This document shows positions 25,926 through 34,831 of a stretch of 64,000 nt of DNA, piece by piece (position 1 is the stretch's first letter; each line of letters begins with the position of its first letter). Under the pieces are notes generated by a model. That model saw only the letters and a list, made by a program, of their open reading frames with translations, had not been told where the DNA came from and searched no databases. A program made the translations under genes and the position numbers. The DNA is from JAXGPP01 sp964436865. GTDB taxonomy: Bacteria > Planctomycetota > Planctomycetia > Pirellulales > Thermoguttaceae. The stretch is taken from positions 1-64,000 of the forward strand of contig CAYTFK010000004.1 of assembly GCA_964436865.1 (NCBI GenBank), given 5' to 3'.

Positions 25926-27857
25926 TCAGTTGTTCAAAACCGCGGACGAAGAGGGAGGATCCAACTGGTGCTGGCGGACCCAATGCACGAGATTGGTCAG
26001 GCTCAGGATTTCCGCCGACCGGATTCCTTGCCGATGCTGCTGGAACTCAGACCACACGGCGGCGACTCCCTGTGGATCGAGGCCGGCCGCCGCCACGGAT
26101 CGACCATCGCCGAGAAGTTCGTCCACCCACGGGCGAAGCTCGCCTCGCAGCCAGCGTTCCCAGGGGAGCACGAAGCCCATCTTCTTTCGGCGCACCACCG
26201 GGGGCGGTAGCGGTTCGGGCAGGGCATCGACCAGGAGTCCTTTCGCACGGCTGGTCGCGCCCGCGGCTGTTTTCAGCGAGCCGGGCATCGCCACGACCTC
26301 TTCTATGAGGCGGTGATCCAGGAGCGGCACCCGAATTTCAAGCGCGTGGGCCATGCTCATTTGATCGGTATCGCGCAAAAGCATGTTCGCCATGTAGACC
26401 GACAGATCGAGCACGGAGTGCGCCGAGACCGCGTCCAATCCGGTCACCGCTGCCGCCAGCCGTTGCCGCAGGCATGGCGGCAGCAGCGGTCCGTCACCGT
26501 CGATCCCGCCGCCGACTCGTTGCCGCCTCGCCGCGAGCATCACGCCCCGACAGGCGCTGTAACGCGACAAGCGATCGGTCGGGCCGGTGGTGATCTCGCG
26601 GGCTTTAGCAACCCGGGCGTCGTTCGGACGAAACCATCCCAACGCCGCCGAGCCGGTCCGCAAGGCCGCGGAAACCAGCGGACGTTCCAGTCTGGCCATC
26701 TGCCGGAAATAGGGATAGCCCGCAAACAACTCGTCGCCGCCGAGTCCCGACAACGCAACCTTGATCCCTTGTCGCCGCACTGCCTGTGAAATGAAGTACG
26801 TATTCAGGCCGTCCACCGAAGGCTGATCGTAGGCGGAAACGGCAGCCTCGACGTCGCCCAGGACATCCCTGCCTCGCAACACGATCGCCGCGTGCTCTAC
26901 CCCAAACCGCTTCGCGACCGTCTGCGCATGACCGGACTCGTCGTACCGTGTCTCGTCAAAGCCGATCGAAAAGGCGGTCGGCCGGAAACCCTGATAAGAC
27001 AGCAGCGCCACCAGCGAGCTGGAGTCGATGCCGCCGGAGAGAAACACGCTTACGGGTACATCGGCGAGCATCCGCAGCCCGGTGGCCTCCAGCAATAGCG
27101 GCCTCAGCCGCTCGACGGCTTCCTCGCGACGGAGCTTTGGCGTGGCAAGATCCGCCGGGGGCAATTCCCAGTAGCGTTTCGACTCCGGTTTCGACGGGCC
27201 GTCACGCGACAGGTCGAAGGACCAGGCCTCGCCGGGCATGATGCTGGAGATGCCCTCGACCATCGTCCAAGGCGCAGTGGCGGCGCCCAATGCCAAATAA
27301 GACCGAACCGCCGCCTCACCAAGTCTTCGCTCGACCAGGCCCGACGCCAGAATCGCCCGTACTTCGGAGGCGAATACCCAGGTCTCGCCATCGGGTTGGG
27401 CAACATACAAAGGCTTGATGCCCAACCGGTCGCGGACCAGCCAGAACCTGTGTCGCCGCGCGTCGTACAGGCCGAAGGCGAACATCCCCCGCAACGAAGG
27501 CAGCAGTCGTTCTCCGCGCTCGATCCATCCCTTCAGCAGCGTCTCGGTGTCGCTCGTGGAAAAGTACGGCTGATCTGCCAGCTCGCGGCGCAGTTCGCGA
27601 TGATTGTAGATTTCTCCGTTGTACACCAGCCACGAGCCGGTCGCCGTGTCGGTCATCGGCTGGTGACCGGCCTCCGAGAGATCGATGATCGATAGCCGCG
27701 TGTGCGCAAGCCCCAACCGGAATCCGGCCCCTGCATCAGTCTCGGCGATCCCGCCATCGTCTGGCCCGCGATGCGCAAGCGAGGCGCGCATCGCCGTCAG
27801 GACCGGCGCAAGTGGTCGATCGTGTCGAGCGGTCAGGATTCCTGCGATTCCGCACAT
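25926..27857 (-). CDS. asnB: Asparagine synthase-like amidotransferase 1
   Basis: A 643-residue AsnB-family protein. The class II glutaminase half begins MCGIAGI, with Cys2 as nucleophile, and keeps TRLSIIDLSEAGHQP, YNGEIYNH and SDTETLLKG. The synthetase half has the ATP pyrophosphatase loop SGGIDSSSLVAL near residue 266 and SGLGGDELFAGYPYF near 383. Mechanistically it should use glutamine and ATP to amidate a carboxylate. In polysaccharide loci such proteins are thought to convert uronic acid groups to uronamides rather than make asparagine. First of three related genes in this locus. It is more diverged from the other two than those are from each other. 13 bases downstream of a GT4 gene. 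Confidence 0.9.
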   Translation of the reverse strand: MCGIAGILTARHDRPLAPVLTAMRASLAHRGPDDGGIAETDAGAGFRLGLAHTRLSIIDLSEAGHQPMTDTATGSWLVYNGEIYNHRELRRELADQPYFSTSDTETLLKGWIERGERLLPSLRGMFAFGLYDARRHRFWLVRDRLGIKPLYVAQPDGETWVFASEVRAILASGLVERRLGEAAVRSYLALGAATAPWTMVEGISSIMPGEAWSFDLSRDGPSKPESKRYWELPPADLATPKLRREEAVERLRPLLLEATGLRMLADVPVSVFLSGGIDSSSLVALLSYQGFRPTAFSIGFDETRYDESGHAQTVAKRFGVEHAAIVLRGRDVLGDVEAAVSAYDQPSVDGLNTYFISQAVRRQGIKVALSGLGGDELFAGYPYFRQMARLERPLVSAALRTGSAALGWFRPNDARVAKAREITTGPTDRLSRYSACRGVMLAARRQRVGGGIDGDGPLLPPCLRQRLAAAVTGLDAVSAHSVLDLSVYMANMLLRDTDQMSMAHALEIRVPLLDHRLIEEVVAMPGSLKTAAGATSRAKGLLVDALPEPLPPPVVRRKKMGFVLPWERWLRGELRPWVDELLGDGRSVAAAGLDPQGVAAVWSEFQQHRQGIRSAEILSLTNLVHWVRQHQLDPPSSSAVLNN

Positions 27858-27869
27858 GCGATTGCTTCT

Positions 27870-28979
27870 TCAGGTTGCCGATAGCGATGCTTCTGCCGGC
27901 CGGCCGGGCCCTTCGATCAGCCCGCGATAGTGCTTGGCGAGCCGCTCGACGAACGCCTGGTAAGAGAATTCCTCTTGGAAGCGTTCTCTTCCCGCGCGGC
28001 CCATCAGCTCGGCCTTCGGGCCCAGGACCTCGACCAGGCCGCCAAGCAACTCATCTTCGGTAGTGGGGTCAACAGTGCGCCCGGTAACATGATCCACGAC
28101 CACCTCAGGCCCGGCGTCGCCCGACCCGGCCAACACCGGCTTGCCTTGTCGCATCGCCTCCAGGTACACCAACCCGAATCCTTCACCGCGCGACGGCAAG
28201 CAGAAGGCGCGGCAGGCCGCCAGGCAGGCATCGCGAGCAGCGTCGTCCACGGCTCCAAGAAAGCGAACATCCGCCCTAATCCCTTGGGCAAGGTGCTCCA
28301 ATCGCGGACGATCGTCGCCATTGCCGATGATCACCAGCGGCCGATCAGGCAGCAGGCTCGCCAGTTGTGGCCACACCCGGATCATCTCCTCGTGTCCCTT
28401 GTAGCGCTCGCCACTCGCCATGCGACCGATCATCAGCGCAAACTCACCTTCCACCGGCGGGGCTCTGTCGCTGTGCTGAGTTCCGGTTTCGGCTCCAAGT
28501 CCGAGATGGCAGACTGCAGCCGGTACCCGCGCCAGCCATCGGTTAGCCTGCCAGGCGGATTGCTGCGTGTGTCGTGAGATGTAGAGCACCCGATCAAGCC
28601 GCTGCAGACCCCGGCGCCGCGTTGCGCTCAGCGGATGCCAGGCCTCGACGCCGTAAATCCACCCCGTCACCGGCACTGACGCCGGCCGATGAAGCAGCAG
28701 CAGGGGCGCAAGGTTCACATGTCCCAGAACGACTAGGTCCCAATCGGATCGGCGAAGTTCGCTGTAGCCGATTCGGGCCGCCAGGAATCGGCTGCCCGCT
28801 CCACCCTGTATTTCGCAAGTGCCGCTGGCCGTTTCCAATGCGCCGCTCGGGTCGAGAATACTGACCACCGTCACGGAGCAGCCGGGAAACACGTCGCCCA
28901 TCGCACGAACGAACAATCGCCCGGCGTACTGAATGCCGCCGTGTCCGCCAATCTCAGTCGTTAAGAACAGGATTCGCAT
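27870..28979 (-). CDS. GT4 glycosyltransferase
   Basis: A 369-residue family 4 glycosyltransferase. Start MRILFLTTEIGGHGGIQYAG, conserved in the family; the frame runs 42 codons further upstream, overlapping the membrane protein gene, and is rejected. Donor-site motifs: ALMIGRMASGERYKGH near residue 190 and the E-x7-E in SRGEGFGLVYLEAMRQG near 280. Retaining sugar transfer in the cytoplasm during assembly of the surface polysaccharide. 12 bases before the amidotransferase and 10 bases after the Wzy-like gene. Confidence 0.9.
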   Translation of the reverse strand: MRILFLTTEIGGHGGIQYAGRLFVRAMGDVFPGCSVTVVSILDPSGALETASGTCEIQGGAGSRFLAARIGYSELRRSDWDLVVLGHVNLAPLLLLHRPASVPVTGWIYGVEAWHPLSATRRRGLQRLDRVLYISRHTQQSAWQANRWLARVPAAVCHLGLGAETGTQHSDRAPPVEGEFALMIGRMASGERYKGHEEMIRVWPQLASLLPDRPLVIIGNGDDRPRLEHLAQGIRADVRFLGAVDDAARDACLAACRAFCLPSRGEGFGLVYLEAMRQGKPVLAGSGDAGPEVVVDHVTGRTVDPTTEDELLGGLVEVLGPKAELMGRAGRERFQEEFSYQAFVERLAKHYRGLIEGPGRPAEASLSAT

Positions 28980-28989
28980 TGTCTGGCGA

Positions 28990-30462
28990 CTACTCCATCC
29001 GGGCTTCCACTGGTGGGGTGCTTCTTCGGGATTGTCGCCGCCGCTCGACTCTCCGGCGGCGCCGATTTCTGCCCTGGCCCATCTGCACATCGTCCCGTCC
29101 GGCACCAGAAGTGTGCTGAGAGGGCACTCGGCTCACGGAGAGCAGCACGCCGAACAAGAACCCGAGCAGAGACACAATAAACGGATCGCCATATGTCTGG
29201 AAACTGATCACAAACATCGCCAGGTTCGCGCACAGCAGCGCGGCGATGCCTACCAGGAGCGTGTTGTCGTCCGTTCGCAGGATCGTGTAGCGGATGCAGC
29301 GGGCGGCCGCGATGATGAGCAGTGCCAGGAGCAGGCATGCCGCCGTAACGCCGACCACTCCCACTTCGACCAGTATTTTTTCGAATCCTCCTTCGACCAG
29401 CGGCGTCTGGATCATGTAATCCAGGTGCTGTGTCCCTTGCGACTTCGTTCCCACCCCAAACCCGAAGGGACCAACGAGGTTCACCAGCCACATCGGCCCG
29501 GCAAATCCCTTCTCCGCGGCCTTGGCGCCCGCCGTGGTCAAACCCGTCTGCGCGGCCAGGAGGTACTTGTGCTCCGTCACCAGCAGCAGCACGGGCACGA
29601 TCACAGCCGCGGTGATCGCCGCATAGACGGCCAGGCGACGACGAATGGCTCCTCGTGAAATGATGATCAGAGCCGCCACGTAGACCAGCAACGCCAGGAA
29701 CATCTTCCGCCGGCAGCTCAAGAGCACCGCGTATCCGCCCAGCCCCATCAGCGACCACCACAGCAAAGTGAGCGAGGGGCGGCGGACCATGAAGTAGAGG
29801 CCCAGCATGACCAGCGTCATCGCGTGCCAGCCCATGATCTCGGGCGTGCGATAGAACCCGCTGATCATGCGCATCTCGTGCCCTTCTACCCAGCGGAGCC
29901 ATTCGCGCTGCACGATCGTCCCCAGCGCCGGCACGGGCAGTCTGACCTCCATGTATTCCAGGAACACCCCAGTGAGCATCACGGTCGTAATGCCCATCAG
30001 CACATACAGGACGCGATGCACTTCGAGATGCGACCGCCTGACGTACTGGAATCCGAGCAGGATTGCGGGGACTCCTCCCACATAGGAAAACAGCCCCAGA
30101 ACCGCCACCGAGTAGGCCGATCGGCCGTAACTGAGCGTCTGCGCGAAAGAGACTACGAGCGTCATGCAGAATAGGGCCGCAATCGGCACCAGTTCCGGAA
30201 ACTTCCGCCGGAACGATCCGAACGCGTCGGTCTTGGCCAGCAGGCCGGCGAACATGGCGAAGTAGATCGGCGTGAAGGAGAGGGTTAGAATCGGAGGCGT
30301 GCCAGGAAGGATCTTCCGCACCGGGTCCTGCAATACTCCGGCCAGGAGCCAGAACCACATTCCGGCCCGCCAGTCGCGCAGGCCGGCCAATGCGCCTCCG
30401 GCGATGATCAAGCCCAGCAGGATGAGCGCCGCATGGGCGAAAAGCGGATCCTGGTTTGGCAT
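28990..30462 (-). CDS. Polytopic O-antigen polymerase/ligase-like membrane protein
   Basis: A 490-residue membrane protein with about 10-12 hydrophobic helices and a long basic cytoplasmic C-terminal tail of about 50 residues (rich in Arg, no helix). The order of helices, a large periplasmic loop with RTPEIMGWHAM and GFGVGTKSQGTQ before the last helices, is that of the Wzy/WaaL O-antigen polymerase/ligase superfamily, although the primary sequence is only loosely similar. It may polymerise or transfer lipid-linked glycan in the periplasm. A second, clearer Wzy_C protein is encoded at 56.5-59.1 kb, so the two may divide polymerase and ligase work. Tight spacing to its neighbours places it inside the operon. 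Confidence 0.75.
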   Translation of the reverse strand: MPNQDPLFAHAALILLGLIIAGGALAGLRDWRAGMWFWLLAGVLQDPVRKILPGTPPILTLSFTPIYFAMFAGLLAKTDAFGSFRRKFPELVPIAALFCMTLVVSFAQTLSYGRSAYSVAVLGLFSYVGGVPAILLGFQYVRRSHLEVHRVLYVLMGITTVMLTGVFLEYMEVRLPVPALGTIVQREWLRWVEGHEMRMISGFYRTPEIMGWHAMTLVMLGLYFMVRRPSLTLLWWSLMGLGGYAVLLSCRRKMFLALLVYVAALIIISRGAIRRRLAVYAAITAAVIVPVLLLVTEHKYLLAAQTGLTTAGAKAAEKGFAGPMWLVNLVGPFGFGVGTKSQGTQHLDYMIQTPLVEGGFEKILVEVGVVGVTAACLLLALLIIAAARCIRYTILRTDDNTLLVGIAALLCANLAMFVISFQTYGDPFIVSLLGFLFGVLLSVSRVPSQHTSGAGRDDVQMGQGRNRRRRRVERRRQSRRSTPPVEARME

Positions 30463-30493
30463 ACCTATCCAGCGTGCCTTTCGTTCCGGAAGA

Positions 30494-31768
30494 TCACATC
30501 GTCACCGTGACGCCACGCCGCGCGTCGGCCAGCTCTTCGTCACTTGCTGGGAGACTCGCAGGCGCTTCCTCCCATCGGTCGGCGAATCGCTCGCGGAGAG
30601 ACCGAACCGCCTGAAGCACGGCGCGCACCGTTACGCTCACATCCTGGCTCATGGCAAGTTCCCAGGACGCACGGCTCATTCGCCCGCGGAGCCCCTGATC
30701 GCTTGCGATACGCGCAAGCGCTCGAGCCAGCGCCGCCGTGTCGCCCACAGGATAAACGAGTGCATTGACGCCCGGCCGCGCACTGTCAGTCGGTCCGATG
30801 CAGCCGATGCGGTCCGAGGCCACGATCGGATGACCCACGGTGAGCGATTCGGCTACCGCCAGTGGATGGGCGTCTCGGTCGGAGGTAATCGCCAGGAGGT
30901 CGCCCGCAGACAACATGATCGCGATGTCACGCTGATTCACGAAGCCGGCGAAATGCACACGGCGCTCAAGCGAATCGCGCCGGACTCGGTTCTCCAGCTC
31001 TTGACGCAGTGGTCCGTCGCCGAGGAAGATCGCATGCACGGGCATGTCCCGCAGTTGTGCGATCGCTTCGACCAGATCACCGGGACGTTTCAAACCAATC
31101 ATCTTGGCCGACCAGACTGCCGCCACGGCCTCGTCGGGAATACCGAAACGCTGCCGGATTTCCTTTCGCGCGTTCGTGCCTGCTTGACGCACACTTTCTC
31201 GGAACCGGTTCACGTCAATCGGGCATGCGCCACGGAACATCTTGTTGCGAGGCACGCCATAATGCTCATAATACCGCTCGTTGTTGTCACCGATGGTGAT
31301 GAACGCATCACAGCGACGAAAGAAATGCCGGACGATCAGGTTTTTCAGAACTCGCCGCGGCATCGATCGCGGACGAACCAACTCCGAATCACCAAAGTGG
31401 ATCACCGCCGTCCGCCCACGGGCCCACCCAAGGGCTCGCCAGCAGCTTCGCTGGCCGTAGCCATGCAGCCACATCGCGTGCGGGCTGAACTCCTCCAGGC
31501 GGGCCGCCATCGCCGGGTTGTCGATCTCCCAGAACCCGTGATGCCGAGGCGGACGCCGGATGGGAACAAACTCGTAATCGTAGCCATCCAGAAGCGGCAC
31601 ATCCCAGGCGAATTCGCGGCCGAATCCTGCATCGAAAGTCGGCTTGACTCCCCAATCGCAGCAGTAGAACACCTTGACCGTGATGCCCGGCGTCTTGGCC
31701 AGTTCGCGGAATATGGGCGCATAGTGCTGGATCGGATGCGAGATCACCGCAGCGAAGCGAAGGCTCAT
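30494..31768 (-). CDS. GT4 glycosyltransferase
   Basis: A 424-residue family 4 glycosyltransferase. Start at MSLRFAAVISHPIQHYAP, after GGGGAGAGGCG, overlapping the stop of the upstream GT2 gene by four bases (ATGA). The N-terminal part HPIQHYAPIFRELAK with FYCCDWG is typical of a subgroup that begins with a His-Pro loop. Donor half: VWSAKMIGLKRPGDL near residue 220, and SDRDAHPLAVAESLTVG near 320 in the E-x7-E region. Its C-terminal 50 residues are Ala/Glu rich and non-conserved. Sugar and linkage unknown. Confidence 0.88.
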   Translation of the reverse strand: MSLRFAAVISHPIQHYAPIFRELAKTPGITVKVFYCCDWGVKPTFDAGFGREFAWDVPLLDGYDYEFVPIRRPPRHHGFWEIDNPAMAARLEEFSPHAMWLHGYGQRSCWRALGWARGRTAVIHFGDSELVRPRSMPRRVLKNLIVRHFFRRCDAFITIGDNNERYYEHYGVPRNKMFRGACPIDVNRFRESVRQAGTNARKEIRQRFGIPDEAVAAVWSAKMIGLKRPGDLVEAIAQLRDMPVHAIFLGDGPLRQELENRVRRDSLERRVHFAGFVNQRDIAIMLSAGDLLAITSDRDAHPLAVAESLTVGHPIVASDRIGCIGPTDSARPGVNALVYPVGDTAALARALARIASDQGLRGRMSRASWELAMSQDVSVTVRAVLQAVRSLRERFADRWEEAPASLPASDEELADARRGVTVTM

Positions 31769-32757
31769 CGCCTCTCCCCTCCGGTCGCCGAGATCAGCTT
31801 CGGCCCCTGGCGAGACAACTGGCACGCCCAGGCCAACCCGCGCAGCTCGGCGATCGCCCGCACCGGAATCCACCACGGATGCGTGAGCAAGTACCTGGCC
31901 CACATTGCCCGGCAAAATCGAGCCGCGATGTATAGCGCGCGCTCAGCGCCTCGGGCCTGTCGAATGGCGAAGTAGTAATCGCCCACAGAATGTTCGGGCG
32001 CTATGCTGCGGAGATGATTGCCGTGCGACCGCGTTCCGCCCCGGGCAGCGCGAAGGTGGTCGATCCTCGCCGCTGGTTCGTAATGAATGATCCCTCCCCG
32101 CTCGACGAGTCGCCGGGCGAACTCGGTCTCGAAACGATAGGCCACGCCGACGAAGTTCTCGTCAAAACCGCCCACCTCCAATGCCCGTTCGCGTCGCACG
32201 GAAAGGTTGCCCGCCATGCAATTGACCACCGTGCTCCGCTGGCGGCTCCAGAAGCGGAAGTCGAGATCGCGCCAGATTCCTCTCCGCTTTCGGCCAGGGA
32301 AAGCCTCTGCGGGCGCCTCGCCCGGCTGAAGAACTTGCCCGGCTATCGCGCATACCCGGTCGTCCCAATAACCCTCCGCGTGCGCGGCAATCAAACGCGG
32401 TGCCGGTCGGATATCGTCATCAAGAAACAAGACGATCGGCTGCCGGGCGAGCTGCAGGGCGACATTCATTGCCGCTGGCACGCTCGGCTGTTCGAGGTGT
32501 ATCCAACGGATCACGCCGGCATCCTGCCATGCGGCCAGTTGCTCTGCCACGTGCGATTCATGTCGCGGAGTCTGATCGACGACGAGCAACTCGGCCGCTG
32601 CTGGCTCCTGGGCAACCAGGGCCGCGATCGTGTCCAGAAGTACCTGGCCGCGACCATAGGTCGGGATTGCGATGCTCAGTTCGGCACACTGGCCCGCGCA
32701 GCCACAATCCGGCTGTCGCACCGAGACGGCTGACTTGACTATCTCTTGCCGAGACAC
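31765..32757 (-). CDS. GT2 glycosyltransferase
   Basis: A 330-residue family 2 glycosyltransferase with a GTG start. The GT-A core begins SIAIPTYGRGQVLLDTI at about residue 28 after a cysteine-containing leader (CGCAGQC). The metal-binding motif is FLDDDIRPAP near 115, and GGFDENFVGVAYRFETEF near 205 is the family acceptor region (GxFDE). The C-terminal 80 residues carry hydrophobic helices (YIAARFCRAMWARYLL) that could attach it to the membrane. It overlaps the next upstream GT2 gene by 19 bases and the downstream GT4 by four, indicating coupled translation. Confidence 0.87.
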   Translation of the reverse strand: MSRQEIVKSAVSVRQPDCGCAGQCAELSIAIPTYGRGQVLLDTIAALVAQEPAAAELLVVDQTPRHESHVAEQLAAWQDAGVIRWIHLEQPSVPAAMNVALQLARQPIVLFLDDDIRPAPRLIAAHAEGYWDDRVCAIAGQVLQPGEAPAEAFPGRKRRGIWRDLDFRFWSRQRSTVVNCMAGNLSVRRERALEVGGFDENFVGVAYRFETEFARRLVERGGIIHYEPAARIDHLRAARGGTRSHGNHLRSIAPEHSVGDYYFAIRQARGAERALYIAARFCRAMWARYLLTHPWWIPVRAIAELRGLAWACQLSRQGPKLISATGGERR

Positions 32758-33737
32758 AGTCCTGATTTCTCTTTCAGCTTTACCGGTACGCTAGTTGCGA
32801 GGCAAAGAAGTCCCGCTGCAGCCAGCGCCCCCCAACGACGGCCAGCGAGCGGGGCCTCGCGAACACTTCGCCAAAGGTAGGCGACCGCTCGGCGATCCCG
32901 CCGGTCGAGCAGGCACTTGCCGATAAAATAGGCGTTGGTCGCCGGTTCTGCGGGGCGGCGTTCCGCCGAACACGCTTGCGAAGCCTGCATAAGCAGGGGT
33001 GTTTCGTCGGCGCCTGCCGCCCGCGCGCGATGGCACTGTCGTGCCAGATCTCCGAGCGTCTCCTGCAGCAATCGGCTCGAAGCGGATATCGCGCGGTCGT
33101 GAATCCGCCATTCGTATAGCACCTGGGGCACATAGGCGATCTCGCCTCGTGCAGTTAGCCGCAGCCACAGATCGAGATCCTGTGCCACCCTGAACTCGCT
33201 CCGGTATCCTCCCACCGCAGCATAATCGCGCTTGCGAAACATGACCGAACCGTGGCAGGGGCTCTCGTGCCGATTCACGAGTCCATGGGTGGAATCCGGC
33301 GGCTCGGCCGGATGCCGGATATCGTACAAGAGCTCGTCTTCCGGTCCGATCACGCGGCTCCAGCACGCGGCCATGCTCAGTTCCGGGCGTTCTCGAAGCA
33401 ACTCCATTTCCAGGGCCAGCCGCCCCGGCAGCGAGAGATCGTCGGCGTCGTGCCTCGCGACGTATTCGCCGGAAGCTTCTTCGCACCCGCGGATCAGTGC
33501 GCGAGTCAGCCCGCGGTTCTCCTGCCGGACAACGCGAATGCGCGAGTCTTCGGACGCCAGTTGTTCGAGAACTTCAGTCGTGCTGTCGGTCGAGCCATCA
33601 TCGATGACGATCAGTTCCAGATCGATGCGTTCCTGCCGCAGGATGCTGCGGAGGGAGTCTTCGAGGTAACGGCGGCCGTTGTGCACGGCCGTCACGACCG
33701 ATACTCTGCCAGGAACGGTGCGGCTTTGCAGTCCCAT
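32739..33737 (-). CDS. GT2 glycosyltransferase
   Basis: A 332-residue family 2 glycosyltransferase. SVVTAVHNGRRYLEDSL opens the GT-A fold, VIDDGSTDSTTEV is the nucleotide-binding segment, and the DxD is ARHDADDLS near residue 95. GSVMFRKRDYAAVGGYR near 165 and AQDLDLWLRL near 185 are the expected acceptor-site elements. A hydrophobic stretch near the C-terminus (WGALAAAGLLCLATSVPV) may be a membrane contact. Its ATG overlaps the last base of the preceding GT2 gene's stop. One of three adjacent GT2 genes (31.8-34.8 kb). Confidence 0.88.
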   Translation of the reverse strand: MGLQSRTVPGRVSVVTAVHNGRRYLEDSLRSILRQERIDLELIVIDDGSTDSTTEVLEQLASEDSRIRVVRQENRGLTRALIRGCEEASGEYVARHDADDLSLPGRLALEMELLRERPELSMAACWSRVIGPEDELLYDIRHPAEPPDSTHGLVNRHESPCHGSVMFRKRDYAAVGGYRSEFRVAQDLDLWLRLTARGEIAYVPQVLYEWRIHDRAISASSRLLQETLGDLARQCHRARAAGADETPLLMQASQACSAERRPAEPATNAYFIGKCLLDRRDRRAVAYLWRSVREAPLAGRRWGALAAAGLLCLATSVPVKLKEKSGLCLGKR

Positions 33738-34825
33738 TAGCGAGACTCACTCTGAGCCAGGCCGGCGAGCTGGTCGGTGGCGGTCCCTTCGCTTTGCGCA
33801 GTCAGGCAATCGCGAGCGGTATCCAGCCAGCAGGCCAGCCGCCCAGCCGCCCGCCAGCCGAAGAGACGGGCCACCCGACCGTAGATCGCGAAGTCGCGTC
33901 CGTGAGCACGAACGGCACCTGACGCCTGGCGGGCGAGATCAAACAAATCTCGCGATTCCTCGGCCAGTCCGGCCGCGCCGCACTGTCGCGCCAGCAGGAA
34001 GAGCGAGCGTGCAAAGAGCCGCATGTACGGACTGTCCGGCGTTATTCCAGCACGCAGCGCATGTCCATACATCAATCGATGCGCCCGCGCGCGATGACGC
34101 ATCCGTTCCGCCGAGCGGGCCGAACCCCGCGAAAGTCGTCCCTGGCCGTGGTCGCGGATGTCGGCGAGAAACTCGCGGCAGTGCACGAGGCGGGTGCCGA
34201 GCGCCGCCGCGCGGCAGTCGTACTCCCAATCCTCTTCCAGCCGCAGATCGGTCCACGGGCCGACAGCATCACAAACGGACCGCCGCCAAAGCGGGCACGG
34301 CGTATCCCACCATCGCTCGACGAGCATCAGCGGATACATCGCCTCGAATGTCATTCCCGATTTCTTCCAGGCCACGTTCCGAGGCGTCTCGCCAACCAGA
34401 TAGTGCCGGCAGCGGCAGTAAGCCGCCCCACATTCCGGATGCTCCTCCAACGCACTCACCTGCGCATGAAACTTCTCAGGATGCAGGAGGTCGTCGCTGT
34501 CGAGATACTGAATGTAGCTCCCCCGCGCCAGCCGCCGCCCTGCCTCACGCGCCACTCCCGGCCCGTGGTTTGGCTGGTGGATGGCGCGAATCACCTCTGC
34601 GTGCTCGGCAGCCAGTTCGTCGCAAGCCTTTGCCGTACCATCCGTCGAACCATCATCGACGATAATGATCTCAATCGGCCGGTAGGTCTGCGCGAGCACG
34701 CTTGACACCGCCTCACGCAGCATCTGCGGTCGGTTGAATACTGGAATGATCGTCGATACCAGCCCGTTAACCACGTTGGCCCCTGTTTCCGCCGAAATCT
34801 CGCCGAACTGCACTTCGGTTATCAT
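33737..34825 (-). CDS. GT2 glycosyltransferase
   Basis: A 362-residue family 2 glycosyltransferase. The GT-A start is STIIPVFNRPQMLREAV after about 23 leading residues; IIVDDGSTDGTAKAC follows and the DxD is QYLDSDDLLHP near residue 107. Acceptor-side region LRLEEDWEYDCRAA near 195. The last 130 residues are alpha-helical, with arginine-rich segments, and not part of the GT core. Six bases after the second amidotransferase gene; overlapping the next GT2 by one base. Substrate not predictable. Confidence 0.87.
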   Translation of the reverse strand: MITEVQFGEISAETGANVVNGLVSTIIPVFNRPQMLREAVSSVLAQTYRPIEIIIVDDGSTDGTAKACDELAAEHAEVIRAIHQPNHGPGVAREAGRRLARGSYIQYLDSDDLLHPEKFHAQVSALEEHPECGAAYCRCRHYLVGETPRNVAWKKSGMTFEAMYPLMLVERWWDTPCPLWRRSVCDAVGPWTDLRLEEDWEYDCRAAALGTRLVHCREFLADIRDHGQGRLSRGSARSAERMRHRARAHRLMYGHALRAGITPDSPYMRLFARSLFLLARQCGAAGLAEESRDLFDLARQASGAVRAHGRDFAIYGRVARLFGWRAAGRLACWLDTARDCLTAQSEGTATDQLAGLAQSESR

Positions 34826-34831
34826 TCCTGC